DNA from: Nymphaea colorata
Lineage: Eukaryota > Streptophyta > Magnoliopsida > Nymphaeales > Nymphaeaceae
Assembly: GCF_008831285.2 (NCBI RefSeq)
Contig: NC_045146.1
Coordinates: 12,207,149-12,271,148, forward strand
Length of the DNA: 64,000 nucleotides
Reading direction: 5' to 3'
Position 1 is the stretch's first letter, and every line of letters starts with the position of its first letter. The position numbers and the translations under genes were made by a program. Below the pieces are notes generated by a model. That model was not told the DNA's origin and made no database searches. It saw only the letters and a program-made list of their open reading frames with translations. Below are positions 8,960 through 21,804 of the stretch, piece after piece.

Positions 8960-10600
8960 AAACTCTACTTTTTCCCAGGTTTCTTCATCTGTTAATTCAT
9001 AAACAGTCGTCATTCTCTATAACCTGCAAAAGAAACTTGTAAAATTTGAAAAACTCCAAGTTACCGAACTGCTTGTGATCCTTTTAAATTAAGGTTTACT
9101 TCCTATTGATGCGTCAAGATAAGCATGTGTAGCAGGTTCTAAACCTTTAGGCTTTGAACCACAACTTTGAAGGTCTGCATATTAGTGTTACACATACCAC
9201 AGTTTAGAAAAACAAAAAAGAGTTGAAAGTTTTTGTGTAAATAAATAGTGTACCGGATGCAGCAGTGTTGTTTAATGTCTTAAAAGAGGGTTAGTGATAC
9301 TGAAATAATCAGCATCCGCATTGATTTTAACCAGTCACATGATCCCAGGTTGGAAAGCCAGGGAGGGTGGTTAGGCTTCTTTCTGCAATGACAAAGTGCC
9401 GCGACATCTCATGATCAATTGCCCATCTGAACATTCTCAAAACAGGAAGCGAAGACAATGCATGGTGGCCTAGAACATCCACATTTGAGGATGGGGTTAT
9501 ATTTCAGCATTAACTTTAATTGATTTGTTAAATCGGATCATTGCAAACCCATTCCAGATATGAAATTTTAACATATACTTTTCCAATAATTTGGCCAAGT
9601 CCCCCTCAAGTCATAAATGAGCATGACCACCCACACATCGACGTGGAATTAACGTCGACCCATGTCCAGGATCCAACCCGAATGTTGAGGATGGAGATAT
9701 TTCAGAATTAGTTTTAATAAAGACGTGATGTTGGGGGCAGTATTTGATGTACTAAATCGGATAATTTGCAAGCCCACTCTGGATATGTAATATACTTCAA
9801 ATTTTTCCATACCCTCTTCAATAAATGGGGTAGGAGGGCCCCCACGGTACGCGCTTTGTTCAGTCACGAATGACCGAAGACCAGAATGACCGGCCCGGTC
9901 AACATGGCCATTCCCAGACCACGACACAAATCCAAGACCCGTATCCTCGGGTCAAGATCGTCCATCATCAAAGTACGGGGCCGTTCAGTTCAGGACGAGT
10001 TGGTATCCATCATTTAATGTCAAGCGAGGAAACGCCTCTGGACCGTAACATTGGACGTGCAACTAAATTGAACATCGGAGTTTAGTTAGTGAAGAGATTC
10101 TTAATGACTTATTTATGAGCTTAAGCTATTTTCTCTTGGCGAAACGATGCAAAGCACCGTCAATAAAATAAATGAATGAGTTTTTTTTTATCAATTTGAG
10201 GATATAAGCTGGCGTTGATCCGGTAGCGGATTAAATTGCTATTAGTTTGACAAGGATAATTTTAAAATTTCACCTTCACATTAACGTCTTGCATAGGTGA
10301 AGAGGCTCTTTCAGAGTTGAGCGAAGGCCTGTTTACGGCCCCAATGTTGGGCGTTGAGATGGTAATATATAAAAGTTCTGAAACATAACAATAAAACTAT
10401 ACACAACGAGCGATTAGTACGCTGTGTTTGAAATGTTGACATTCCTGAAGTTCATTATAACCCTGCAACCACTCTTGGCATTATGATGAGCTGCAGGCGC
10501 AGGCAACCCTAGTGTTACATAAAACTCACATTACAACAAAATGGGACAGATTATCTAAGGACAAAGAAGCAGAACTAGTGATAGAATTGTAGTGGTGAAG
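8960..10600. other. Intergenic stretch with a diverged direct repeat
   Basis: Two related copies of one repeat lie at about 9480-9600 and 9685-9830 (phrases atttcag.att and taaatcggat.att.gcaa). A third copy is at about 51770-51900. No gene is supported elsewhere in this stretch. Confidence 0.55.
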
Positions 10601-11283
10601 AATAGTAGAGGCATGGCAACTTATTGGGAACGCAGAGAGGAGGTTGCCAATGTAATTAGAGGTACTTGAAAGGCGGGGCAAGGAGGAAGATGCATCACCC
10701 TCCGATCATCCCTTTCATATGTGCTCGAAGCAAGAATCCAAGCTCCTTGCGTATACGATCGTCAACGACATGCAGGTCCCGGAAGGATACCCGGAGAAGG
10801 CTGAAGAGGTCGGTGATGTTCGAGACGTCCTCTGATCCGAAGAGTAAGGCGTCCATTACTTCACCCAAGCCACCGAAGGCGTCAAAGAGCAGGTGCATGA
10901 CAACTTTCCTTCAGATCAATTTTGCAAATCGTCCTACCTGCATTTTCATAAGAAATTAAATCACCCCTTCACTTCTCACCTCAGGAGACAGGACTTTACG
11001 AGGAGTAAATATTTATGCATGCAACAAATGTACACTCAACAAAACAGAAAGGGGGTTTGGGATCTAACGGAAACATCCGGCTTTCGAATCTTAGTCGCAT
11101 CCACCTGATCAACGTATGGGCAAATTCCCAAAAATTACGGGCATATAGAATTGGAAACAGTCAAAAGATTCATCAGAATGTTTTTAAAATTTTACTGGTT
11201 AAGGCAGTAAATTTTACCATTTTACCTACTACACAATATAACGTAAAAACATGCCGAACTTTATTAATACTCTGTAACACACA

Positions 11284-11288
<5 letters not shown>

Positions 11289-11377
<89 letters not shown>
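11289..11377. repeat. (GA)n microsatellite, about 89 bp
   Basis: Long GA run with one gg interruption, inside intron 2 of the 13-kb DC1 pseudogene. Confidence 0.95.
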
Positions 11378-11379
<2 letters not shown>

Positions 11380-11578
11380 GATAAAATGGGAATATATAAC
11401 AAAATTTGGGAACAAGAGGTCCCCTAAATATAAAAACAATCCGCAAAGAACAAAATTATGCAAGCAGGAGGAACAAATAAACAATACAATGCACAGAAAA
11501 ATAAGAGAGAAGAGGAAAGACGAAACGGCACAGTCACCCTACCGCAGTCAGGCGGCGGCGCTTTATCCGAATGGCGAA

Positions 11579-11893
11579 CTAGATATCCCCTTGCACAAGA
11601 CGAGCCACGGAATCTGGTGAAGAGAAGGTGCCCCTGAAGACCCTGTTGTTGCGCTCCACCCAAATGCGCCACCACGCTGAAATGAGCCACGGCCTCCAGA
11701 CATGACCCCAAGAAGCAGTCAGGTGGTGGGAATGACAAAAGAGGAAGAAAAGACGAATGGATGGTGGGTTTGGAAGATTACTAACAAGGGAAGGCCAAGT
11801 AGAAGCAAGGACACTAAAGAAAAAATGGCAAGAAGTAAAAAGGTGGACCCTAGACTCAGTCGCAACAAGACATAAGGAACACTGGTTAGCCAA
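11579..11893 (-). mobile_element. LINE (non-LTR retrotransposon) C-terminal fragment
   Basis: A 104-codon stretch reads QCSLCLVATESRVHLFTSCH and later SAWWRIWVERNNRVFRG. This is the zinc-binding (zf-RVT) and following region of plant LINE reverse transcriptase proteins. The catalytic RT and endonuclease parts are absent. It lies in intron 2 of a DC1 pseudogene in the same orientation. Confidence 0.8.
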
Positions 11894-12004
11894 ACTGATG
11901 CTGAGAGAGAGAGAGAGAGAGAGGAAAGGGAAAATAACATTAATAAAAGCCCAACAAAAAGTTGAACTTGAAAAAGATTACATCTACAACTCAACTCTTA
12001 ATAC

Positions 12005-12740
12005 TTGTATGAGGTTGAATGTACCATATTACCCCATAGGTTACGGGAAATTAACCAAACGTCATACAAAATGGAGGATGCCATGCGTTCCACTGAGACC
12101 GCCTCATTTCTATATATAATATCATTTCTGGAGTTCCAAATGACCCACCAAAACGTGAACAGCCAAATTCTCCAAATGGTGCGCCATTTCTTTTTGTGTC
12201 TCACTCTAGTTGGTTCATGGATCAGGTCCCGAATTGTAGATATGCTTGTGACTTCGATGGGAGGCATAGACCAGGTAAGTGCATAAAGATCTTGAGACAC
12301 TCGACAAAACCATACCAGGTGAGTGGTAGTTTCCTCGGCACAACAACATAGAGGGCATCTACTCGCAAGGTGAAAACCAGACCTTTTGAGGTTATTCTGA
12401 GTCTGAACGCGGTCCAATAGAATGAGCCATGCAAAAGTTTTGGATCGTCTAGTAGGACCTCCAGCCCAAAGAAGATTATGAGGAAACCAGTTGACCCCGA
12501 GAGGTTGAAGCGAGCTATATGCATGATGTACAGAAAAACGCCCTTCACCATCTCTAGCCCATGAAGAAAAATGCTCTATAGAATCCGTCTTTGAGTTGAA
12601 CTTGGTGAGGGTAGATATCCAAGCCTTCATCAAATGAGATGTTCTTCGTCTGTTGGGGAGAGAAGAGAGACTCTGCAAATTGTATTTGTGTCGCAAAGTC
12701 ATCGCACAAGTAGAGTTGGAGTCTTGGATGAAAGCCCACC
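12005..12740 (-). mobile_element. LINE (non-LTR retrotransposon) C-terminal fragment, second
   Basis: An open stretch of about 240 codons contains GEGRFSVHHAYSSL, WAGGPTRRSKTFAWLILLDR, CPLCCCAEETTTHLVWFC and IWLFTFWWVIWNSRNDIIY. These are typical of the zf-RVT zinc-binding domain and the tail of LINE ORF2. The RT core and endonuclease are missing, so it is 5' truncated. The protein differs from the neighbouring fragment at 11579-11893, so two insertions or two elements are implied. Its frame runs upstream into the (CT)n tract and the DC1 exon 2 by chance. Confidence 0.88.
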
Positions 12741-12751
12741 ACTTTAAAATA

Positions 12752-12775
12752 AGAGAGAGAGAGAGAGAGAGAGAA
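12752..12775. repeat. (GA)n at the intron 2 donor of the 13-kb DC1 pseudogene
   Basis: On the minus strand this is GTATCTTTCTTTTTCTCTCTCT, the CT tract directly after exon 2 seen in most family members. Confidence 0.85.
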
Positions 12776-13827
12776 AAAGAAAGATACCATTCCATCAATT
12801 CGCGCTTTCTCCTCTGCCTTGATTAAGCACCCTGCAATCAAACCAAGTAGCGCAAATTCACTCAAATATAGTTTTCATAAAATAGTAAATGACTTGTCGA
12901 CCAACGACGATTAGATATAGTATAACAGAAAGTTTCAATGAGCTAAGCGGTGATCATCCGTTGGCCTCCCCGCCAGGTATAGTCGCATATATAGTATAAA
13001 AATGCAAAAACATTGAAAAAAACGTTATGCAATGTAATAGATTTCAAGCACTACCTGGGTGTGCGTCGAAGTTGCAGCGGCTGCACATGTAGCGGCAATT
13101 GTCTATCTGACCGTGGCAAATATCACAAATGGTGCTTCTCACGGGAGGCATGACCTTACTCCAACTAATTAAAAAAAATACATTAAAAAAATTGAAAAGC
13201 TTTAGTTGTACAATGTTAAAATTAGAGTTTAGTTTGCCCCTACCAAAATAAGGGATTAAACAATTTAGCTGGCCCAAAAAAATTCTACTTTTTTCTCTGG
13301 TTCTACAAAAGTGGGAAACAAGAGGTCAAGGAAGTGGTGGTGGGCTTGGCAGATTAACATCCGAGGCATGAGAGCGCAAAAAAAGTGGGCGTCGAAGCGG
13401 AAACTGTCGCAGTGATAGTTGAACCCCCTGCCGACCTTCCTGCATATGTTGCACAGGAAGGCGTCGGTGGCGGGTGCATAAAGAGGCCGGAGCACGTGCT
13501 CATGGAGCGCAGAGTTCGACTGAAGCGACGGCAACTGCGAGTGCGACAGCAGGGCGCAGCAGCGGTGGAGGAAGAAACGACAGTAAAGGCAGCGATAAAG
13601 GGCGTCGACCTTCCCCGGTTTGAAGGGCTGGTCATCTTGTGGCCATCCCGTTGGTGTCCGATATCTTCATCAGCCGTAGGAGGCACTGGTCGTGGGCACG
13701 GTGCCGCTTCGTGCCGCAGCGTGGTCGCCATAGCTAAAGGTGGACGCTTTGGAATTGGGCGCTCTCAAGATCGCATGCAGATGCAGCTCGGTATTGAAAC
13801 GGTGAATCAGATGCCTGGCTGCTTCTT

Positions 13828-13834
13828 TATTTAT
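13828..13834 (-). promoter_or_regulatory. TATA box of the 13-kb DC1 pseudogene
   Basis: Minus-strand aataaataaagaagcagc, identical in layout to the 57-kb gene at 57448-57454. Confidence 0.55.
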
Positions 13835-14254
13835 TGGAAAAGCAAGCTGTTCTTCGTGCCCGGCTAAGGAACAACACACACAACTCTCATCTCGCTTTAT
13901 CAAAAAGAGAATAGAAGCAACAAAGAAGAAGACAAAAATTTACGTGGTTCGATCTTTTACTATTCATTCTCAGATGAACACAGACACTCTCAAAAAAAAG
14001 ACCAAAAAGAAAATTACGGCCCCCCTAACAACGTAAGTATTAAGGCAAACCCGCATTTGATTCTACGGTATTACAGATCAGTGTCCAATATAGATCATCC
14101 CCACAACTTGTCATCCCAAGTGCATCATACATGTGGGGACTATGCAGTTGGGTTGCTGAAGCAAAATTGGATTATCTCCAGCCCAATCTCAAAGAATTTT
14201 AACAATTTCCAACTGTTCTCCATTAAAAGGGTACCCTTCCCCATAAATAACATA

Positions 14255-15760
14255 TGACTAGCATCACCATCCACATCGACGTCGCCATCCTCATACCATA
14301 GACTCATTCAAACTCTGGATGCATTTCTAGACGTGTTCGACTCGTTTGGATGTTGCTATCATGCTCAAGAAAATTAGAGAAGACCAATAGTAAGCACAAT
14401 AAATGGAGGGATTAAATGGACCATGTAACTATTGTGCAAAGCAAGTACCATAAGAGGGCACGAGAATAAAGTCAAGCTTCATCTGTTCTCTCATTTTGTA
14501 GACCACTCAATCACTTGTGTATACACGTTAGTAACGGAAGGTTCAGGAAACCAATTAGAATTCTCTAAGGAAAAAAAAAAATGGAACATGAAAGCCCCAT
14601 TAAGTGAGAAAGTTCTGTAACTTTAAAATCTTTTTCATTTCTACAGAAAAAATTTGTATAGGAACATATAAATGTTTATTGTTTGTACAAAGCATGTGCA
14701 CTCTTTTAATAAATAAATAAATTGCACAGTGAAGCGGGAACTGAGATCCATTCAAAACAACGGGTACTCTGGTTGAGAATTTTCCTTGATTAAGATTTCT
14801 AAAAAGAGAAGATGGAAGTCAAATGGGGAAGTCCTAACATGAGAGATATTCCGAACAAAGTGTAACTTTCAATCGCTTATGTAAATCACAGTCTGGTAGG
14901 GACGCGTTGTAAAAAAAAGAACGATCGGCATCAGAAATGCTGTACCATGGTCACATTCGAAGTCTCGATTGATTTCTCGACGTGTTCTGCACGTTTGGAA
15001 ACCAACTTCAGTTATGTGGTCAAGCTCCCTCTCTTCCACATTTCCTAAGTCACTCAATCCCATATTTATGCGCGTTAGTAATAGAAAGGTAAAAAAAAGG
15101 ATCGATCGGCATCAAAAACCCATCAAGTTAGAAAGTTATGTAACTTAAAAATCTTTTGTTCTACCAAAAATTTGTGCAGGAACACATATTTTTTTACTGT
15201 TTGTATAAAGCATGCGTCTGCTCTTTTAATAAATAAACAAATTGTACAGTGAGGTTGGAACTCAGATGCAGATTTATCACTCACTAAATCTGGTGAGAGT
15301 TCATGAGTATGCGGACAAGTAATTCTATGATTCATTTCACACCCATTCAGATAAGACATGTCTCGAGACTCTCGACCCAATCACTTTGAAAATATTTGAT
15401 TTGAATAATCAAATAACATTACTTCCACCTTCAATTTACAATTTATTTATTTATTAAAAGAGTAAACATATGCAAAATTTGTTAAAAGCACTCACTCGAT
15501 TTTTTGAATCGAAAAAAAAAGACTCAGATCCTGCACAACAAACTACTGAATGCTAGCTAGAGAAGAATGCGTGATGCAGGAATGATATATGTATACTCAC
15601 TTCTTCCTTACTCTTCTAGATGATAAATATGCATGAAACAAGTTCTCGTTTCATTTCTCTGCACTAACTTGATAGCGACAATTGCACTGCAACTGTTCTT
15701 TCATTCTTTCAACCTTTTTTCTGTTCATGCTTGACGATCAGCACAACTGGAAACTCTGCT
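14255..15760. repeat. Intergenic repeat block K, copy 1
   Basis: Ordered landmarks shared with 17275-18800, 30120-31440 and 57770-59140: catcaccatccacatcgacg, taccatagactcattcaaac, acacgttagtaac, ttttaataaataaa, aatctggtgagag, gactctcgacccaatcact and cttgacgatcagcacaa. No protein is recognisable. 13870-14255 holds short ORFs only. Kunitz fragments end or follow several copies, so the block may be old Kunitz-gene flank. Confidence 0.7.
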
Positions 15761-16490
15761 ATGACCAATGTCACCGCGGTATGTCAGTATCGGTATGCCC
15801 GTACGTGGTGGTACATTTGGATCTAGTTTCGAATTAGAACCAGATTCAAACCATATCATAAAGAAGAAAAAGGGCATCTTCTTCTCCGTTCTCCCTCTCC
15901 ACCTCTCGAGCGTTCCAACGGCGGCTGCTGGTTCTCATTTGTTGGGCAGCGGTGGCGGCAGACATTAAACGGCGACAGACGACCGGTTGATAGTGACGGT
16001 TTTTCGGCGGCTGTTTTGGGAGAGGAGGAAGGAAGGTGGGGAGGAAGAGGGAGACACGACTTCATCCAATGTCTTCAAGGCACCCTTCACATTCTTTTGT
16101 AACCGAAATTTGCTAAATATGAGTATTCCTTGATATAAAAGAGTCCAGAAGAAGTAGTGAAATTTTCTGGTTTCTCATAAAGACGGGGAGTTCCACAGGG
16201 AACACTGGACACTAAGTGGAAGTTTGAAAAATTGGAAACTGGTTGTGTGTGTGACTATAACAGCACAGACACTCTGGAAAATGAAAGCTGTAGGGCCTTA
16301 CTTTCAAAGAAATCAGAGGCACAAGGTAGTTGGGAGTTGTACTCCCTTGATGTAGAAAAGAGCAACATTACTGGGACTAACAGTTTTCTATGTTTTCATG
16401 GTTAGGCACATAAGCGATAAGGATATGGCTTTTGGTTGTATCAAAATTTGTCTGAACCAGATTTTTCTATGTGAATTTTGTGTTATTGCT
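15760..16490. other. No supported gene
   Basis: Only short opposing ORFs are found (15768-15968, 15856-16065), with no known motif. Confidence 0.4.
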
Positions 16491-16860
16491 TGCTTTTGAT
16501 GTATGTTTGCCATTCAACTCGTTCTCAGAGTTGAGATGCACTTTCTAACCACAGCACCCTAGCAGTTTAAACCTTGCGACGCCGTCACAACTGGTAAAAA
16601 AATTTGACAAGGTCTAAATCTTTTAGAGAGAGAGATTTCTCTTTTCTTAATGTCAATCACAATAGAAACAATTGGATGGACATGCATGCTGACCTTTGGA
16701 ATCCCTTTTCAGCATATTCTTTGTCAATTGATTTAAGAATGGCTCCAGCTTTACCATGGACTCCTTCAAACTCTTGCTGCATTTCCACGTAGTCGATGCT
16801 CTTAGTTGTTGAGTAGGACAAAAAAAATGCAATTAAACATTTCCAATACAAAGACAAGAA
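16490..16860. repeat. Dispersed repeat shared with 31075-31440 and part of 59050-59140
   Basis: The three stretches share tgcttttgatgtatgtttgc, cattcaactcgtt, ccctagcagtttaa, a GA run, and then acaattggatgg.catgcatgc and gactccttc. No coding function is visible. Confidence 0.7.
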
Positions 16861-17274
16861 GTAATAATTATAGGCGTTAAATGGATATCTCTAGGGAAGA
16901 TTCTATGTCGGTTGGTGATGAAAGCTAAGAAAGTAGACCAGTCTACAGTGGGGCGACAACCCTGCAAGGATGAACCATCCTCCTCCATTCCTGAGCTCCA
17001 TTCTCTCAGGAAGATGGTAAGTTTACAATCTCCATTTTCTCATTTTCAAAACCTTCATTTTTAACTTTAACTTGAATATTTTGGTCATTACATACCCTTA
17101 TGCATGCACAAGAACGTGCATAAGCTTCGGTCCAATTGAGCATGAGTTGGGCAAAAATATGGATCCACACTCAAGAGAATATTATTAGAATTAAGAATCC
17201 GAACTTCCGTCGAACCAACCTGCAGTGGAGGCAGGATCATTAAATTCTATGATTTTTAACGGATGAATAATTAA

Positions 17275-18845
17275 GCTCATGCTTTACCATAGACTCGTTC
17301 AAACTCTGGATGCGTTTACGCATTTGGATGTTGCTCTCTTGCTCAATAAAATTGAAGAAGACCAATAAGAAGCACAATAAATCCAAGGATTAAATGGACC
17401 ACGTAACCATTGTCCAAACTAAGTTGCATTGAGTGCACGAGAATAAGGTCAAGCTACCTCTGTTTTCTCATTTACTAATCACTCGATCACTTATCTATAC
17501 ACGTTAGTAACAGAAAGGTCTGGAAACCAACTCTATAAGGAACAAAAATGATAGGCAACAATGTCCCACTAATTAGAAAGTTCCGTAACTTAAAAATTAC
17601 AAAAAAAATTGTGTAGGAACACATATTTGTTTATTGTTTGTACAAAGGATGTGGTACTCTTTTATTAAATAAATAAATCGCACAGTGAAGCTGGAAATGA
17701 TATGCAGATTTACGAACGCACGCTACCCCATTCAAAACAACGGTTACTCTGGTTGAAAATTTTCCTTGTGATTGAGATTCCTAAAAAGAGAAGATGGTAG
17801 CCGAATGGGGAAGACCTAACATGAGAGATATTTCAATCAAAAATTTCACTTTCAATCACTTATGTACTTGTCAATCACAGTCCGGTAGGGTCGTGTTGTG
17901 CATTAGTTAGTCAATCTACAAGTCCGTGATGAAATTGAGAAAAACAAAAGGAAAGAAAAATTAAATTTTCTTGCTTGGGAACGTCGAATGGACCCGTTCA
18001 AAGTTCAAGCACATGGGTCCCAAATGCAAATAGGACGAACACGCAGAGAGCTTGTGGCTCTTATATGCATTTTCGTCTTTCTCATCGTATTTAAGAAAAC
18101 AGAAATGCTTTACCATGGTCACATTCGAACTCTAGATGCATTTCTCGACGTGTTCCGTGCGTTTGGAAACCAGCTTCAGTTATGTGCTCAAGCCACCTCT
18201 GTTCTCACATTTCCCAAGTCACTCGATCCCATATTTATGCGCGTTAGCAACAGAAAGGTCAGAAAAAGTCGGCATAAAAAACCCATTAAATTAGAAAGTT
18301 CTGCAACATAAAAACCTTTTGTTTCTACCACAAATTTATGTAGGAACACATACTTGTTTGTTGTTTGCACAAAACATGTGTCTTAATAAATAAACAAATT
18401 GTACAGTGATGTTGGAAGTCGTATTCAGATTTATGACGCACGAAATCTGGTGAGAGCTCACGAGTGTGCTGACAGGTAATTTTATGATCCATTTCACACT
18501 CATTGAGATAAGACATGTTCCCAAACTCTCCACCCAATCACTTTGAAAATATTTGATTTTTGAATTATAAAAAAAAATTTAAGTTGGCTTCCACCTTCAT
18601 TGTACCACCATTTATTTATTTATTAAAAGAGTGCACACATGTACAATTTAGTAAAAGAATATACACATGCGAACACATTGGCATTGTCAAAGTACCGAAC
18701 GCAAGGTAAAAGAAGAAACTGCAGCTGTTTTTTTTTTTGTCCAACTTTTTGGTTTTTTTGTGCTTGGCGACCAGCACAATTGGGAACTTTGCTAATTAAG
18801 GGTGAGAGCTGACTATTACCATCTTGTGCATGACGGTTGTTGTTC
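17275..18845. repeat. Intergenic repeat block K, copy 2
   Basis: This has the same order of landmarks as copy 1, offset by about 2990 bp, suggesting tandem duplication of a unit of about 3 kb. The 107-codon plus-strand ORF at 17988-18311 lies inside; it has a hydrophobic ALICIFVFLIVF stretch but no known domain, and is probably fortuitous. Confidence 0.7.
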
Positions 18846-19070
18846 ATTATAAGTCACAAAAAAGTATCTTGACAAGCGTCAAAATTGAGCCGTTCCACTT
18901 ACATCCAGACCTGTGACACTCTTTCTAACCACATCAGTGCAACAATGGACAACTTTGGAAGGGAAAGGACAAAAGTCTACAATTAATAATTCGAGGAATT
19001 AAACGGACCACATGAATATTACGCGACTTAAGGGGCTTGGGTGCACGAGAATAAAGTCAAGCTCCCCCCT

Positions 19071-19166
19071 CGTCTGTCGTTTAACATACATCCAACCGTC
19101 CGGACGTTGCCTGTGCTCGGTGACAAGACTTGTCTAATGTTTGTGAGGTTTCACGGGTTGCATTAA
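19071..19166 (+). pseudogene. Kunitz inhibitor fragment
   Basis: About 30 codons read HPTVRTLPVLGDKTCLMF then VRFHG. They align with DPTVWTLAPADKKTRQTF and VRYGG of the 5.6-kb Kunitz gene, at the DNA level as well. No start or signal peptide is present. It is a remnant at the end of repeat block K copy 2. Confidence 0.7.
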
Positions 19167-19221
19167 AAAAAGAATGGATTCACCAACAAATAACATACGA
19201 AATTGGACCTAGGCTTTAAAT

Positions 19222-19605
19222 GTGGTGAAAATTAATTTTTATTCACGTCTAAAATTGTCAGGGCCTTACTTTTACGAGGGTGAAGGTTTTTCGAAGCTTT
19301 CGGCCTCTTTTATTCATGTTCAGTGTAGCGAAAGCTTTTATCAATTTTTTGTGATTGTGGATTCCATGAGAAGAATGTTATGCACTCGGCAGATCATCAC
19401 CCATGATCATCCCACACGTAAACCATCGACACGCCGTGGTCATGAGGCCCTGTTAAAACATCGTCATTCCTTTAAGTGTCTATCTACTTACGTACGAAAT
19501 CTGGTTGAGGGTAGACTTCTCTTGAAAGGAAGTCTCCAACTGAAGCTAGTTGATGACTATATGTCATTAACTAAGGCGGCCGACCATTGCCCTAATCGAC
19601 GATGA
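19222..19605 (+). other. Unrecognised 127-codon ORF
   Basis: The open stretch begins MVKINFYSRLKLSGPYFYEG and ends LTKAADHCPNRR. I see no domain, signal peptide or homologue elsewhere in the window. It may be a transposon relic or chance. From 19606 to 20000 I see nothing. Confidence 0.2.
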
Positions 19606-20009
19606 ACATTTACTTACTTGCTCTCACATGACTCTACGTAATTGTGGACGCATCATATGCGTCCACTGGAGGAATTGCCCTCAACCCATGCGTACCCCCA
19701 TGCACATTCAAACGTTGCACATGGGAAACCTATCTAATTCCCCAATGACGGACTTGCACTTTTAAAGGGACTGATGACCATGATGCATTTATACGTTTCA
19801 TTGCTGCACATTCTACGTGCATTGCTTTCTGCTTGACTTAGTGTCCAATTGGATTGCACATGTTTTTCGAGCAATGTCTAAGCTGACCAAGCAACATTAC
19901 CTTCTACTGACTTAACCGGGCCAGACATAATCAGTCCGCAATAAAAAACAATAGATCATGTAAACTAGCATTCATCGACCCTTGCTTTTAGCATGTCATT
20001 GAAGTTGAG

Positions 20010-20240
20010 ATTTTACTCATGTTTTATTTGAAAATACCGATAAACGTCACTTTTACTGATGTCTGAAAAAAAACATTGGAAGATGTCATTTCCAGCTCAA
20101 AAACATCTAAACATCATGGATGCCTAAAATAAAACGTCGTTATGTTTACTGACACATGGTAAAGTTACCTCAAAACTTTTACCAACGTTTTTAAATAAAC
20201 CTTTGTCGATGCATCCTACTCAACGGTAAAGGCTTCCTCG
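20010..20240. other. Possible DNA-transposon subterminal region
   Basis: Repeated short phrases around acgtc, gatgtctgaaaaaaaacattgg and aagatgtcattt resemble the subterminal repeats of plant CACTA-type elements. No transposase and no ends can be defined. Confidence 0.3.
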
Positions 20241-20639
20241 ACTAAGGCTTGAGTCCTTCTCCTTTTTCGCTTTGTTCCTTCTTTTCATTTTTCATTTCTC
20301 CTACCTCCTTTTTCACAAGCATTTACTAAGTTTTTTGGGCGACTACTAATGTTTTTCATCAATTTTTGATATCTAAATGATAAAAGGTAGGTTGATTAAA
20401 CTTTTTTTTTTTCTGTTCATGAATGATTTGTTTTAGGGTAATGATTTTAAGTTTTTTGTTTCAACTTTTTTGTATTTTTGCATTCCAGTCTTCTTCTCTA
20501 TGCAGCACAGGTAGTGTTGCTAAAGCAGAAAAGAGCTTATTATATTTGGTACATGTGTTCTTTATTTTCATGTAGTTTAATGTTGTTTTCTTTATTCGGT
20601 TTGTATCGCTGTAGCTATTTATGTTTGATATGTTCTTTT

Positions 20640-21756
20640 CATGAACGCTTTTATGAGAGACATGAAATGGATACTAACCGAACCATTTGCAAATATGTTC
20701 TCATCATCAATTTCTAAATATCCATAAGCCCCATGGAAAATCAGTGATTGAGAGAGGGGAGAGAGATAAATACAAATTAAGCAAATGTTATTGGATTCAC
20801 CAATTCCTTCTAGAGTTGTTGACAAATCATAACCAATATTATGTTACTCTATACGGAGTAGAAAGAAAGTATATTATACTTTAAGATTATAGTAAAAAAT
20901 ACACTACAAAAATTTATGACATGAAACAGTTGAATTTTCAAGTCCGTTCACTGACCATTAATCCGATCATATGTCGATCCGAGTCCGATTTTAGACTTTG
21001 CCAACTATAAAAAAAAAAAAAAAGGTGAAGTCAACCATTTCATCTGCATGCTATTTATGAATTACGTTTGATTAACAAAAAAAATCTGTAAAAACTCTTC
21101 TTATCAAAGACATGTCGAGCACTTAATTACTCAGACATTGCATATATAACAAAAATCAAATTACATCAAATCCAAACACGTTACAACACCTCGCAGACAT
21201 TTGGAGAATGGAAGAACAACTAGGTAGGAACAAGTAGAGATGTGGTAAACAATACAGGAGCAGTAGTCATGGCAACTTATTCAAATTAAAACGGCACACT
21301 ATAAAAGAAGGCCGGTTAGCTGCCTATCGTCGCCATATGCTCGAAAGCCAAAGAAGTAGCCTTTGCACGAAAGGAACCATCAGCATAACCGTCGAGGCCA
21401 CGCAGCAGGCGGAAGAGGTTGCCGAAGTCGCCGGACCACCCACCCGCGTCTACGACGAATGATGATGATGAAAATTTGAACCAACAAAACCCGCTAATTG
21501 GCCGATTACGAGTGCGGTTCTGGCCACCGCAGCCACAACACGCAGCTGAGAAGACATTTGACAAAGGGGATATTAACATTAAGTATGTTCTAAAAATACA
21601 GTGTTCGTGTTTCAAGCAATATTGTGTTATTATGTCTAATATTTGGTTATTGAATTAAAAAAATAAATTCAATTAAATGAATGATTCGATCTCAAGCCAA
21701 GTGGATCGAGCTGGGCATCGTATCGGGCTGGACCCGGCTCAATAACAAGTCTCTCT

Positions 21757-21804
<48 letters not shown>

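Larger units (their letters stand above)
10695..13731 (-). pseudogene. DC1-domain gene, broken
   Basis: All three exons can be traced. Exon 1 is 13731-13055, exon 2 is 12831-12788 (CLIKAEEKARIDGM, splice sites intact) and exon 3 is 10937-10695. Exon 1 starts MATTLRH like the 57-kb gene but shifts frame within the first finger. A second-finger stretch survives at 13265-13534 (FLCNICRKVGRGFNYHC). About 140 bp of unrelated AT-rich sequence then separates it from the third finger (RSTICDICHGQIDNCRYMC, ending in FDAHP). Exon 3 has an in-frame TGA early (VGRFAKLI stop) before MHLLFDAFGGLGEVMDALLF, and otherwise matches exon 3 of the 62-kb gene. Intron 2 is inflated by two LINE fragments and a long GA tract. 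A conserved TATA box remains at 13828-13834. Several independent lesions make function very unlikely. Confidence 0.85.

Noticed and set aside
11015-11620. 201-codon plus-strand ORF through the GA repeat
   Set aside because: Most of it is Arg-Glu translated from (GA)n. The real signal here is LINE coding sequence on the minus strand and intron.
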